Of a stretch of 64,000 nucleotides of DNA, positions 34,921 through 46,703 are shown in pieces; position 1 is the stretch's first letter, and every line of letters begins with the position of its first letter. The notes below the pieces were generated by a model. It saw only the letters and a program-made list of their open reading frames with translations. It was not told the DNA's origin and made no database searches. This DNA comes from Endothia cerciana (Eukaryota > Ascomycota > Sordariomycetes > Diaporthales > Cryphonectriaceae): assembly GCA_026119935.1 (NCBI GenBank), contig JALRMH010000015.1:1-64000 (forward strand), in the 5' to 3' direction. The position numbers were made by a program, and so were the translations under genes.

Positions 34921-35910
34921 GAAAGAAAAAAAGAGTGACCTACAGTCAGGAAACCAGAAAAGCACGAAGGAGAAGAGCGTCATCAGCCCGAAGAAACGGT
35001 ACCTAGTTATGGTCCACCCGTCCGCGGGCGAGTGGTCCTGTGGCTCGTGCAGAGCGCGGAAGAGAACAGTGGATGCGAGGGAGGAGGGCCAGATGAGCGC
35101 GGCTGGGTAGACGAGCCAGCGACGCGCGAGGCCCGCGAGGCCAAAGCCGATCATCTGGGTCGTGAGCAAGAAGAGGAACGAGAACCCGGCGCCATAGTCA
35201 GTGTTCCAGTACACGGGGCTGACGATGGCAGTGAGCGCCCAGGAGGCGTATGCCGCACTGCAGCTGATGTTGACGCAGATAACGATGAGTGCGTGCTCCT
35301 TGATGCTGAAGCGGCCTGGGTTGACGTCGAAAGAGAGCCTGCCCAGGGGTACCCGCCAACGTGGCAGTCTCTCCCATGCCCTGCCGAGAGGGAAGACCAG
35401 AAGCTGGGCCACCACGTATCCGATCGATAAATTTGGGTACCGCAGCGAGAAGAACTGGTTGGCACCGGAGAAGACGATGACGAATATCGTGGTGAGGGTC
35501 CAGGCTCGGAATGCTAGAAAGAATTAGCAGGGCGGCGGAGGGTTAAATGTATGGCCGGGGGGCCTTACTATTGCATGGAATGCTTGGGTCATCTGTGTTG
35601 GGCACGCAAGCCGCAACTTCTGGGACTGGTTACAGGTTAATATTTCGCATATGGCCATCAGTCCTAGGGATAACCCACATGGCGATTGATCCCCTTCAAC
35701 ATTCCATTTGAAGGCCTCAACCGGTGTAAGCTCTGTAGCCTCCGCCCTATCCAAGATCAAATTTTTGCCGTCATCATCTTGGTTGTCCTCAAGATCCACA
35801 GATTTTTCTTCAACGATGCCATCCTCCTTCTTGGCTTCACTAGTCTGTTCAACGCCGTCGTAGGCAGGAGGTGACCCAGGGCCTATCTCGTGGATTTCTA
35901 CCGCCATCAT
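33055..35910 (-). CDS. oligopeptide transporter (OPT family)
   Basis: Proton-coupled plasma-membrane transporter of small peptides. Seven exons on the minus strand: 35910-35679, 35625-35569, 35513-34944, 34779-34062, 33982-33880, 33823-33706 and 33635-33055. All junctions keep phase and the product is 792 aa. The N-terminus is hydrophilic and acidic. OPT signatures are VPNTDDPSIPC, ANQFFSLRYPNLSIGYVVAQ, FLNIITELVAGYAWPGKPIANMM, the MKIPPR loop and CSPENTQRFTCNSAKVYYNAS. Many hydrophobic segments fit the usual 14-16 membrane helices. Intron 3 (34780-34943) is lengthened by an AAAG/GAAA tract. The acceptor of exon 6 was set at 33824 (CACAGAG|CAG) because only it keeps the frame. Start chosen at the first of two adjacent ATGs. 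Confidence 0.92.
34864..34932. repeat. (GAAA)n purine tract inside OPT intron 3
   Basis: Purine-only GAAA-type repeat on the plus strand, pyrimidine-rich in the sense of transcription. Confidence 0.85.
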
Positions 35911-37190
35911 GAGGTCCTGTGTCGGCGGTAGAGGCTGGAAAAGCAACAGACGCCTTGCAAAACGAAGCGACACACGAGAAATGTGTGAAGGAGCGCGCAG
36001 CACCTCGGGAGCGGAGAGAAAAATAAGAACCTATGTGCTGAAGGCGAGGCAGAGAGGCCACCACTCTGCAGTACAATTGCACCGTACCTAGGTTGACGTT
36101 CACGTCTCAGGAAAACACGAGCGTTCTACCACCTTAAAGGGGGCGTAGGAGAAGGCTTTAAGCAGCCGTCTGGTCCATCTGACTGGCCGCATAGTCACCA
36201 CCCGGGGGGGGGGGGGGCAAACCCATCGAGGTCAATATGGAGATGATCAGCTGCCCTTACAAACGCCTATCACGGCGGAGATAACTGGCCGGACAGGCAA
36301 CGGGGCCAGGCCGTACCATAGTAGCATAGGGCCGAATGGGCTGTATCTGGGCCCACACGCTATTCGTCCATATTTGAGGGATGCTTTGATGCCATGTCTG
36401 GTTCATAGCAACGGCCATGCATGCCCTAGCACGGTCGCGGGGTTATGTAGCAGTTCTCGGTGGCGCGCGCCGTGATAAGCTCAAGTTGCAACCGGGGGCC
36501 TTGCTTAGGAACCTTGAGGGCTCCACATCCGGAGGAAATCCTAGGGCATCTCCCAGGATCGAATACGAAAAAAAGAGAGGCAAAAGTGCTGGCGTTTCAA
36601 GGCCCGTCCATCGCGAAGCTTCACGTCCAGACGCCAAGGTTTGTTAAACGTAATAGAAAGGCATGGCGTCGGGAATACCCGCAATGGTGCAAGGCGGGGG
36701 CGCAAGCATGCTTTGTATCCAGGCGGATCCGGCCGAGGTTTACGCCCAGGAAGAGGTTTCCACGGCCGAGAGAAATGCAACTTTCTTAGCCACATGTAGA
36801 AAGAGTAAAGGACTTGTGCAAGAGCATGATGCTTTGAGGAGAACTGTACTCAGCACCAAATCTCGTCGTGTTACGAGCATCAGTCGGCACATCGGCAGCT
36901 GACGCGAGCGGCAAGCAGAGGGCTGCAACCGAATCAGATCAGATGATAGCCCTGTCCGAGTGCAGTGGCTTGTTGCTGTGTTCGCACGAGATGTGATCAA
37001 GGTTGACAAAAAAACAGAAAAGCGCACCAGCCTCCGGGCTCCCTGTAGACGCCGAACGCCTGTCAACATCCAAAGAAATGTCGTACAGAGAAGGGGAGAA
37101 CGGCGAGCATGATAGCTCGTTCGCCCCGGCATCCCAAATCCGCGAAAGACTCTTGAGTGTGGCCACCGACAGACTTCAATCTTGGCTTGC
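35911..37190. other. spacer between OPT and mtc1
   Basis: About 1.3 kb: OPT promoter and mtc1 3' flank. Contains a G14 homopolymer at 36204-36217. The short open frames at 36.4-36.9 kb overlap in several frames and show no coding character. Confidence 0.5.
36204..36217. repeat. G14 homopolymer
   Basis: Fourteen consecutive G residues in the OPT upstream region. Confidence 0.85.
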
Positions 37191-38878
37191 TTAGATGACG
37201 CCAGCCCTGGCAGCCTCACCTCCGCCCTCAGCCACGACCTCCTCCATCCTCCTTTTGCCTTTACCGATACCGCCCTCGCCAACGCCCATACGCCGTGCCA
37301 CATATCTCTGTGCCACGATGCCCACAGCCAAACTAAGGACTTCCTCAACCCATTCAGCCACCCACTCCCGCGGATCAACGCCTCCACCTTCGACGATGTC
37401 GCGGATCTCATCAGGCACATTCTCAATGTCCGGGACGGCGCTGTCATTACTGCTTCCTGGGGTCAAAGGACTGGCTGCATCTAACCAGCGGGTCCATTTC
37501 GCAGGCAAGCTCTGGCTTAACGCACTGTAGTGGATATCGTGCACGGGGTCAGAGATGTAGACCGCAAAGCAGACGACTTCGTCGGTGTTGTCTTCCTCAA
37601 GAACGACGGAGGAGTCCTTCTCCTTCTCGGCCGAGGCGCCACCCTGAAACAAGGCCTGATCCTCGTCGGTGAGGATCGCCTGCACGGCAAGGAAGATGTC
37701 GGAGCTGCGCACCGGGTTGCTCTCGCTGACGGGCTCGATAGCGCGCTGACGTGCTGCCTCGATCCCGCCGGACGAGGAGAAATACTCAGTGCTATAGGAT
37801 TCGGCGCTAGCACGGCAGAGCTTCGTTCCCTCGGTGATGCCCTTTATCAGGCCGAGATCGCGAGACGAGCCGACGTCACGCCACCAGGGCCCATCGCGCC
37901 AGCCGGCTGCACTGTGTCCACCGGAGAAGAAACCAGTCTTCTCGTTGGAAGGAGACTTCATGGCACTCTCGTGCCCGCGCTGAACCACCATCAAATCGCC
38001 TCCTTCAACTTGAGCCATGACCCGATTGAATATGCCGTAGATGAGTGGATCGAGGGAAGGATAGCCAACGAGGTCGTGAGTGATGTGAATAAGTAAGCGC
38101 TCGTGTTGAGAGATTGGTGGTGCGATAGTGTTCATGATATTTGTCAGTGCAGGGAGTGCTCTATGAGCAAGGCCGTCTCCTGAACGGTCAAGGTTAGCAA
38201 TTGAGACTTGGCTGCCAGGAGGGGTCATGCCGATGCAGCAAAGACAGCGCCTTTGCACGACATTGCCTATGCGCGGGGAGAAGCCCACTGGGCGTTGTGT
38301 AACTCACCCAGCCCTCTGAGAGCACCGACATTGCCCCGCACTTGATCTGCCCACTTCTTCGCGTCCTCGTTTTGCTGGATCTCCTTGACCGCAGCCTCAG
38401 CCTGCTTCATAGCCGCCGCAGCGGTCGACATGAAGCCTCCCCACCAGCCGGCACCACCTGATGGAGCCGCTGCCTGCTGTGACTGCTCCACGGTTCCCTT
38501 CGTCTTCTCCGACCCCTGCAGATCCGAGGACGTCGCGCTCGGGGTGAAGCTCGCATGTAGGGATCGGGTGCTCTCGGCAGACTTTCGGGTGACGTTCGGC
38601 TGCTCGAGGGATGCTCGCGCGGCCGTACCCTCTGTGGAGGGCGTGCCCGCGCGCTTGGCTGGCTTGGCAGGCTCCCTTACGCGCGGGGTGTGAGGGCGGG
38701 AAGGGGCCTTCTCGCCCAGCTCGTTCTCGAGTTCGGCGAGGATATCATCGCCGGGCTTGGGCTTGGCAGAGACGGGGGTTTTCCCTGTGGGTACGGGAGC
38801 CTTCTTGGTGTCGATGCCCTCAAAGAGCTCGTCAAGCTCGTTGTCGGCGGAGGCCTTGTTGCCGCGCTTGCTGGCCAT
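37191..38878 (-). CDS. mtc1: maintenance of telomere capping protein 1 (MTC1, DUF5427)
   Basis: Fungal MTC1 family protein. The yeast member was named from genetic interaction with a telomere-capping mutant and is linked to COPI vesicles; its biochemical role is unclear. Exons 38878-38308 and 38179-37191 (phase 1, GTGAGT donor, TTCAG acceptor) give 519 aa. The N-terminus, MASKRGNKASADNELDELFE, is the family hallmark. A disordered Pro/Ala/Ser-rich stretch with three small basic segments follows, then GWWGGFMSTAAAAMKQAEAA, which is highly characteristic. Exon 2 carries the conserved C-terminal domain with LLIHITHDLVGYPSLDPLIY and CFAVYISDPVHDIHYSALSQ. It is divergent from the AT-hook gene, about 1 kb between starts. 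Confidence 0.9.
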
Positions 38879-39861
38879 TTTGAAGGCGGGGTCGGCTGTT
38901 CAGGAGCTCTGGTGCCAAGGGGAAGAAACCGGCATACAGTGCCTGGAAGAATGGCGGATGCAGAGGGACAAAGCAGTGGTACGAGAGGACCTCTTGGGGG
39001 CAATGAAGCTGTCTGGGGAGAACAGGAGTATCGTAGGTTGTCGTCGCAAATCCAGGTCTGGAGGAGAGCTGCCCGGGGGGCATCAGATGCACGTCAATAG
39101 CTAGGGGCACAGTGTTGAGCTAGCACCCATGGGGACTAGCGTGAGGCTACGGCCAAAGCATGAAATATGATTGGGTGCAGGCCGAACCCAAAACAGTAGA
39201 AGTACCCAGGTACCTCCCTCTTCACCCGCCGGGCCCTCTTGCCAGGTGCCAGCCCATCGTTCTCCGGTGGTCCGAGCGTCCTCTGGCTTACAGAGGGCTG
39301 TCATTGGAGGTCATGACCTGCTGAAAATCCGTGCCGGCCATCACCCAAGGTCGAGTCTGGGAAAAGAGGCGACAACACGCATAAGACATGCCTCGTTTCG
39401 CATTCTGATATTGCACCCATCTGCCATTTTCAACCACCCGAAAAATACGGCAACGGGTTCCCGCTCGCAGGGAGGTTTTCTTGATCGAATTCTCAGAATT
39501 ATCAAGGTACGTGTTGATGGTGCTTGGACGGTGGGATCGTGGTGCAGTAAGGGGGCCAGAACGGCATATGCGTACACACACGTTGCAGCATGTCATCTCA
39601 CCCACTCCCTCACTCGCCCTCTCTCTCTCTCTCTCACGCCCGCCATGCGATCCCTCTGACACTCCTAAAATTCATCCGGCATGCGAGCCTCTTCTATTGC
39701 CTCTGTACATGCCCTCCTCAGCTATACATCTCCAACCGCAGCCTATATCTGGTTGGCCATCTCTGGTGCGCAATACTAACACCGGCCCAGTCTACCTGCG
39801 GTGATTTCCGGGTGCCCCTTTATTATTCCTTCGAGGAGGGGCGCCTCTGATTGGCTGCACC
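38879..39861. other. divergent promoter region mtc1 / AT-hook gene
   Basis: About 980 bp between divergent starts. A CT-rich tract (39612-39640) lies about 230 bp upstream of the AT-hook gene ATG. No gene seen. Confidence 0.5.
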
Positions 39862-39905
39862 ATGGAGTCTCAGCACCAAAACCAGCAGCCCCAGCAGGAA
39901 GAGCC

Positions 39906-39952
<47 letters not shown>

Positions 39953-42900
39953 GCCAGCATCACCACCATAACCAGACTCACGGCCGCGGGCCTAAAAAGA
40001 TCGGTCGCCCTCGGGGTTCTTCTCGTGCTGGACGGCCATCGTCGTCCTCGGGGAATCACCACCCATATGATGACTCTCCCGGCTCCAGCTCCTTGACCAA
40101 CGTGCTCAATTTTCAGGTTGAGTCGCCCGCAGGCATTCATACCCGTACTCCGACCACCCGAGGCCGCGGTAAAAACACCCCTTCTCACCCTCGCTCCCAC
40201 AAATACGCCTCTTCATCACCCGCTTCGACAGATATGTCATCTTCTGCGACTCCTAATACGGACCCCGCCCCTCGCGCCGAGAGGGCACCCAAGCAGGGCC
40301 TGGGCCACTCATTCACCTTCTCTACCCCCCAGCCAAATCCCCGGCACACCACCGGCCGGAAGAGAGCTCGCACCCTGGAATATCCCACAGACTCCGGCGC
40401 TGCCGACGACGACGCCAAGGTCAAGGGAGGCCACTCACTTCGGAAGCGTGCTCGCATCGACTACGCCCAGATGAACGATGATGACCCTGCCGATGTATAC
40501 ACGCCACCCACAGAGGCCCCCCTGGAAATCACGGTCTCCGGGGCTCGTGCTGCTCGTAAGCGACAGCTCATCATTGACACCAGCTTCGAGCAACAGGAGG
40601 AGCCTCAAGCTCAATCAGCCCCCATACCGACAAAAAAGAAGGGCCGCAGTGACAAGCAGAGGACCGCCTCCCCAGTGCCTCAGCGCCGGCCATACACCAA
40701 GAGGAAAAGCACCGCACCGGCTGCTCCCGTTGAGAAACCGTCTCCCGAGCAGCAGCCCTCTGACACAGAGCTTAAGGACACGATCGAGGTTGGCGGCGTC
40801 GCCATGCAGTTCGCCTCGTCTTCCTCAAATAGTCAGCCATCAGAGACAGCGAGCAATAATTCTGGACAGTCACCATCGCGCAACAGCAGTCGCCGGCAGG
40901 CCATTCTTTCACAAGCTCAGGTCACTTCGCCGACTGCTATACAGCCAGAAGTGGAAGCGCCAGCCTATTCCACCAAGTCCGAAACCTCTGCTCAGCTAGC
41001 TCACAGCGAGCCCCCTTTAGAACACTTGACCACCCAATCACCTGCTTCCACTACTGCTCCCAACATTCGAGCCAATGGAAAAGAGAAGCAGACCGAAGAT
41101 CCCCCCAATCAATTGTCTGATCACAACGACAGCACAATTGACAATAAATCGCAACCAGCAGCTCCCATTGTGCCTTCAATTACCAATTCTGAACCCGACA
41201 ATCAACCTTTACAAATCCAGGATCCGCAAAACCTTCAGACCAGTAGTGTTACAACTGATGCTGCGGACAATTCCCAATCTGCACCGCGACCGAGCTCACA
41301 AAACTCGACCGATTCTGACGCTACAGAAGTTATTTCTCCTAGCGATCTCATTCTCAAGAAACCCACTGCTGCCTCGCCCAAGACTGAGCAGCCTATCGGT
41401 CAACATAGCAGAGTTACACTGACGAGAAAATCAAAACAAGCACCAGCTGAACCCCAACCTCAGGACGAGATGGACGGAGCTCAGGACTTGCAGAAGCCAT
41501 CTCTCCGCCCAAGGGTACGTATTGTTAACACTTTTGTTCATTCTATCAAAATCATGTTCATCGTATACACAAGCTAACGTTTTCGAAACCTTCTTCAGCG
41601 GCGATTGAATCGCATTGCTGAGGATTCGGTCGCGGCAGATGAAGAGCCTTCTTCGTTGACCAAAGACCAGCCACCTGCCAGCAAGAAGCCTGATGGCAGG
41701 TTCAAGGCGGCCAACCGTGCTGCTCCCGCACAAGTCGCCCCCGCGCCCATGAATCCTGAGACCCCAAAGAAGAGAGGGCCTGGCAGACCGCCAAAGATCC
41801 GCCAGAGCATCGAGCAGGAGCCACCAAAACCAAAGGAGCGCCGTGCCAGTAGGGCTGCTACTCGGATTGAGCAGCCCCGCCCGATTCGATCATACCCTCC
41901 CCGGGACTTCTCCTTCCTCGCTCCATATCTGGACGCACGAGAGGTGTACCCCGAAGTGAACCACGATTCGGGTGCGCCTACGCCACTGGAGACGCCTACT
42001 CTCCAACCATCTGACGGCGTAGATGAGCAAGCTGAAGATCTTGGATCCGTGGCTCCCGAGAAAGACTTAGGCAGCCAGGAAACCCACCCAGGTCTCGAGG
42101 GAGAGGTGGGCTCTGATCCCCCGACTCCAGCAGCTATATCTGAGATGCCGACTCCTGCCCCCGAGTCCGTCGCTGCTAGCAGAGCAGGTTCCCCAGAGCC
42201 AGTCGTTGAGTCGATGCGAAAGCCTAAGCCTCGCAAGCAGTACAGCTTCCCCCGCATCAGGTCCCCGACTGAGTTCATCAACATCCTCGACGGCCACAAG
42301 AACATGTCAGACGAGGACCTCTACAACATCTTGGCCCAATCAAGCAACGCTTTGGTAGTCTGGCAGGAAGAATGGAAGAGGCAGAGGCTGGTCACTGAAG
42401 ACGAAGACAATGCTGTCCGCCGGCGCGCGCACGATGCTGCTCTAGTGGCCCGCGAAGCCAGGGATCTGGCCAAGACCAACGGCTCGGTCACTCTGGAGAA
42501 GCGAGACTTCGAAGTCAAGGGTCTCCGTGCAGACAGGGCCAACGAGAAGAAGCACCATAATCCTCTTCTCAACCCAGAGGCATATGAGCGGTACCAGGAT
42601 CAGATCGCAGCCCAAGCTTGGGGCTTCGAGTGGGACCCCCGACCCAGCATGATTGCGAGACAGGACCCTGTCGCCCAGAGAGATGGCCTACAGAACACTC
42701 GCCTCCGCAACAGACCCAAACCTAGCCAGCGGGCCGCAGAGGCGATAGGTGAGGAGCCCGCGGCCATCGTTCCAGGCAAGCGCACGCGGAGGCCTGCGCG
42801 TCTTCTGTCTGACGATAGCAAGGAGCTCAGCAGAGCTCCCACGCCGCTGGAGCCCACGAATCCGAGAAAGCGCCGCCGCAGAAGAAATGCGGATGGAGAG

Positions 42901-44974
42901 TTCGAGAGCGACAACGAAGGGGTCGCGCAGCAGCCCGAGGCTCAACCTGAGCCTACTCCTGTCCAGGAGCCACCTCCAAAGAAGAAGCGGGGGCCTAAGC
43001 CTAAGGCCGTAAAGGAGGCTGAAGCTCGCGCGGCTGCCGAGCGGGAAGCGGCAGAGAAGGCTGCTCAGGCGGCCGCGGCAGCTGTTGCTGCGGAAGTTGC
43101 GCAGAATGATGGGACCGCCGAGCAATCTGTCTCCCGCAAGCGTCGTCGCGGCGCTGCTGCTCCCACTGTCCCCGGCATTGCGCCTCAGGATGTTCCTACC
43201 GCCTCAATTGAGGATGTCCAGCCTCAGGCCACTGCTCATAGCCAGGCCAAGCAGGAAGAGGGACCTGCTCCTAAAAAGCGGCGCGGCCGAAAGCCCAAGG
43301 TCGAGATACCTCCGAGGGCATTCTACAGCGCGACCAGCAGCCTCCCTACTAACGATGACACCATCACACCCACAGAGGAGAAGCGCCCGTCGACTTCATC
43401 GTCCACTAGCTCTGTGCGTACTGTTGGCAGCAGCTACTCCTTCCGCAACAGGACCAGGAAGAACTACTCCGAGTTGGCCGACCCCATCAACCAGGTGATC
43501 GCTGAGCCCCGACCTAGGAGGGGCCGGAAGCCCAAGAACCGCCAGGAGGTTCCAGAGCCCACGTCGTATCCATCTAACCTGGCACCAGCCCAATACAGCG
43601 GTAATCCTCAGTATCCTCCACCTCCCCATGGATACCAGCCTCTGGCACCGTCCGTCCTCGCGCCTCCTAATAACCCTTTCATCAACATGACGGGCGGCGG
43701 CCCTGGACCAGGACCACTCCTCGCGCCATCTCCCGTGCGACCAGAACACGTCGCCGCACCTCCCTCTGTCGGTGCCAACCCCTTCTCCGCCCCAAACAAT
43801 CTTCCCGTTGAACCACCTCCACCGAGGCCCCAGTCACCCGCCCGCAGGAAGATCGTCAAAATCAAAATCCATACTAATAGAGGGAAGCAGAGCGCGACGC
43901 CTCAGCCTGCCGGACCTCCGCCGGCGCAACTCATGCCTTTGGCGCCGCTCCAGCCACCGTCCAACTTTCATGGATATACAAACAATTTTGAGCCTAACAT
44001 GTTTAATGGTCCACCAACATCGTCCTTTCCAAGTGCCGGGCCCGGACAGGTGATGTTCCCCGTGAACCCCTCCAACGGATCGATGTCGATGCCGCCCATG
44101 TTGCAGAGCGCCCCGCCTCTGCCACCGCTGGGCACCATCCCAGGCCGCCACGGATCCCTCCCACCCGACGGCCGCGCGAACTCCGGATCTGGACGCGCCA
44201 CCCCCGTGCCCTCGTCCAACGCGTCTGCTAATGGCGGCGTGGGGCCAGACGGCGACGAGCTCAGCGAGAAGGACTACGCCAGCATGACCAAGAGCGAAAA
44301 GATGAGCGCCAGCATGAAGGGTAAGGAGAAGGACCTTTCTTAACGTAACTTTTTACCCACTGTGGCCTGCGCGACGTGCTGTGTGATGGACATATTGTGA
44401 GGACTAGCTGCTAACGTTTACTCCCTCTTTGCGTCTCATAGCTCGATGGGCGAACGGTTCTATGCGTCAGGCGGTTAACAAACGCAAGGAGACCCTCGCA
44501 CGCAAGAAGCAGAAGGTCTCTGACGATAAAACCGCAACTCCCACGCCACAGCCTGAGTCGGCTCCGCCGTCTGCACACTCGCAAGCTGCCACGACCCCAC
44601 CGACCCTGCCTGCCCCAGCGGCACTTCCCGAGGCGATTGCGCCGGCCTCTCTGCCGCCTCAGCAACAAGCTCCTCGCGGATACGACGGCATGTTACACCC
44701 TTTCAGCCCTGACGGAGCGGCCCCCCCCCCGCATGGTGGTGCTGCCCTGCCGTCTCCACAGGCTCTGGCCGGACCTGGTCCTGCTGCGCCGCAGTTCCAC
44801 GAGCCAGATTTCAGACAGCCGCCGCCTTTATCTGCTCACCGGGAGCCACTGGGTCAAAATCCGTTCTTGGACAATGGCTATGCTGATCTGCACCCTCGCT
44901 TGCCTTTCTCTAATGGAGAGCTGGATGGGAGGATTGGGAGGTACGAGCGTGGCTGGGGACCTGGACCACAGTGA
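39862..44974 (+). CDS. large polyQ, AT-hook nuclear protein, function unknown
   Basis: Three exons (39862-41514, 41599-44320, 44442-44974) give 1,635 aa. Both introns have canonical donors (GTACGT, GTAAGG) and CTAAC branch sites. The start ATG is in a good context (CACCATGG). A (CAG)15 run codes poly-Gln at the N-terminus, followed by a His-rich patch and an AT-hook-like GRPRG core near residue 48. Further AT-hook-type cores are PGRPPK (about 606), RGPKPK (about 1012) and RGRKPK (about 1110 and 1190). The one clearly ordered block (about residues 775-880) includes KQYSFPRIRSPTEFINILDG and VVWQEEWKRQRLV. An Ala/Glu coiled stretch lies near 1020-1045 and Pro/Gly-rich low complexity follows. The last exon starts with a basic helix, ARWANGSMRQAVNKRKETLA. 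The features point to minor-groove DNA or chromatin binding. I do not recognise a named family. Confidence 0.85.
39907..39951 (+). repeat. (CAG)15 trinucleotide repeat, coding poly-Gln
   Basis: Pure CAG repeat in exon 1 of the AT-hook gene, starting 15 codons after the ATG. Likely length-polymorphic. Confidence 0.95.
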
Positions 44975-46703
44975 TCAGCGAAGGAGGACGAAGAGACACT
45001 TCGATCCCGGTACGAGGATGAGATGTCGAAGCTGGAGGACAACACTAATATGAACAAGAGTACGCAGGCTAAGTGCCTTCTTGGGATGAAGGGATGCAGC
45101 ATTCTGATTTTACCATGACCTGCATCATTCGGAGGCAGACGTGGTCACGTCTTGGTTGTCTTTCCAGTATCTTCATTTTGATTGACTAGTTGTACTACAT
45201 ATAGGAGGAGCATAGCGAGAGGGAAACTATCGGAGGTGGTTTGCATTCGCATTTGCAACGGGTTGGTTGCATCACGGAGGGTCGGACAGCTTTGACTTGA
45301 TACGCGGTAGTCGGCGATCGACAATTGATATTGATACTCGTTTTCATGAAGCGTCGAGTGGGTGACCGTGAAGCTTCTCAGAGTGAGCTGGAAGGACAGG
45401 CTCTCTCCTTCGGCGGTCCTAGGCTCAAATGCTTCAGACGGGCTTGGGCAGGGAGACTCTGCGAAGAGTGCCACAGGCCTAGCTGGCGACACTATAGTAT
45501 GCCTGGTATGAGGAGGATCCACCAAGAACGTAGATGATCATCCAAGTAGGTATCGATCTACTGCGAGGATTATGGCAGTGTTCGGCCTCAAAATTGGTCT
45601 GAAGCTGAATGGAAATACTTCTCACTATTGAGCTGCCTCGGTGTTCTTGTAATTGTCTGCGTTGCTCTGAGCCTTGAGTGACGATGCTCGTTCTTTACCT
45701 ATTATTCTCGATCCTAATTCTGCCAGATAGCGCTTCCACTGAAGCATTCCAATCACCCAAGACGAAAGGCTCGGGAGAGAACAAATAGCAGTCCTCTGAG
45801 CCAGTTACGTCTCTGTTGGAGAATGGGTTCTTAGTCTCAATATGTCGGGTCTTCGCTACCGGGTTGGGCTATTGAGCGGGCGAAGAGAGAGAAAGAAGAT
45901 CGATTACCTGGAAGATGCTTTTAAATCTAAAACTTTTCAAGCTAAACGGGTGAACCAGGCAGATACTGCTCAAGTGCTTAAGAATAAGCGCTTTGGGCAC
46001 AGGTTCTACTGCGTACCTATGCTGGTAGCGTAGAAAGGGATGGTGTTGTTTGACAACTGATCGCAGTGACACGAGCGGTCGCGTCCATACAGAAGTCAAT
46101 GCTCTAATTATTACATGAACTGCTCACAGGCTACTGGGGATTTCCTGCCGTTCTTTACCTTCGGAATCTCCACAAACGGTTTCTGGACTTTCGAAACCAG
46201 CTTGAAGAACTTGTAGACAAGACGAGGAAATAGCAGGACCTTTTGATATGCTGAAGTCTTCTATTGTTGCTTGTCGTAAGGCCTGTGGCAAGGAAGCTGA
46301 TTTATCCTCTGGGTGAAGTCGCCTGCGGATGATATTTCCAAAAAATAAAAAATAAAAAATAAAAATCCATATGTAAGATAATATTTCCTGCCTGATAATT
46401 AATTATTGCAAGGCCACGAAGGTCGATTTGTGGTTGACAAGTACTTTACTACTGTGTAAGCGCTACTGCGCGAGCAAGGGGTGCTGTTACCGAGGCCCGG
46501 GAAATGGCAAAGACCAGTAAAAATAACGGCATGTTGAATCAAGGGCGCGCCAAGTAGGGCCTGGAAGCTCAATTGTTGACCTCCTGAAACCTGCGCCCTA
46601 CTAAATGCCACGGCGATCAGGACTCACGATCCGATTGAGCTTCACACAACCTTGACTCCACGCTCACGACGTCCGTCCAAATTACGCTGAGGGACTCTAG
46701 ACG
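44975..46703. other. intergenic spacer
   Basis: About 1.7 kb. The left part is the 3' UTR of the AT-hook gene and the right part the promoter of the MFS gene. A short AAAAAT-type repeat (46,338-46,366) is present. No gene recognised. Confidence 0.5.
46338..46366. repeat. (AAAAAT)n short tandem repeat
   Basis: Four to five imperfect AAAAAT units in the spacer upstream of the MFS gene. Confidence 0.75.

Noticed and set aside
31430..35910. Esterase and OPT transporter as a co-regulated nutrient-uptake cluster
   Set aside because: They only share strand orientation and are 569 bp apart. No shared regulator or further pathway gene is visible.
41595..42305. 236-codon minus-strand open frame inside the AT-hook gene
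   Set aside because: Antisense shadow of a long GC-rich coding exon.
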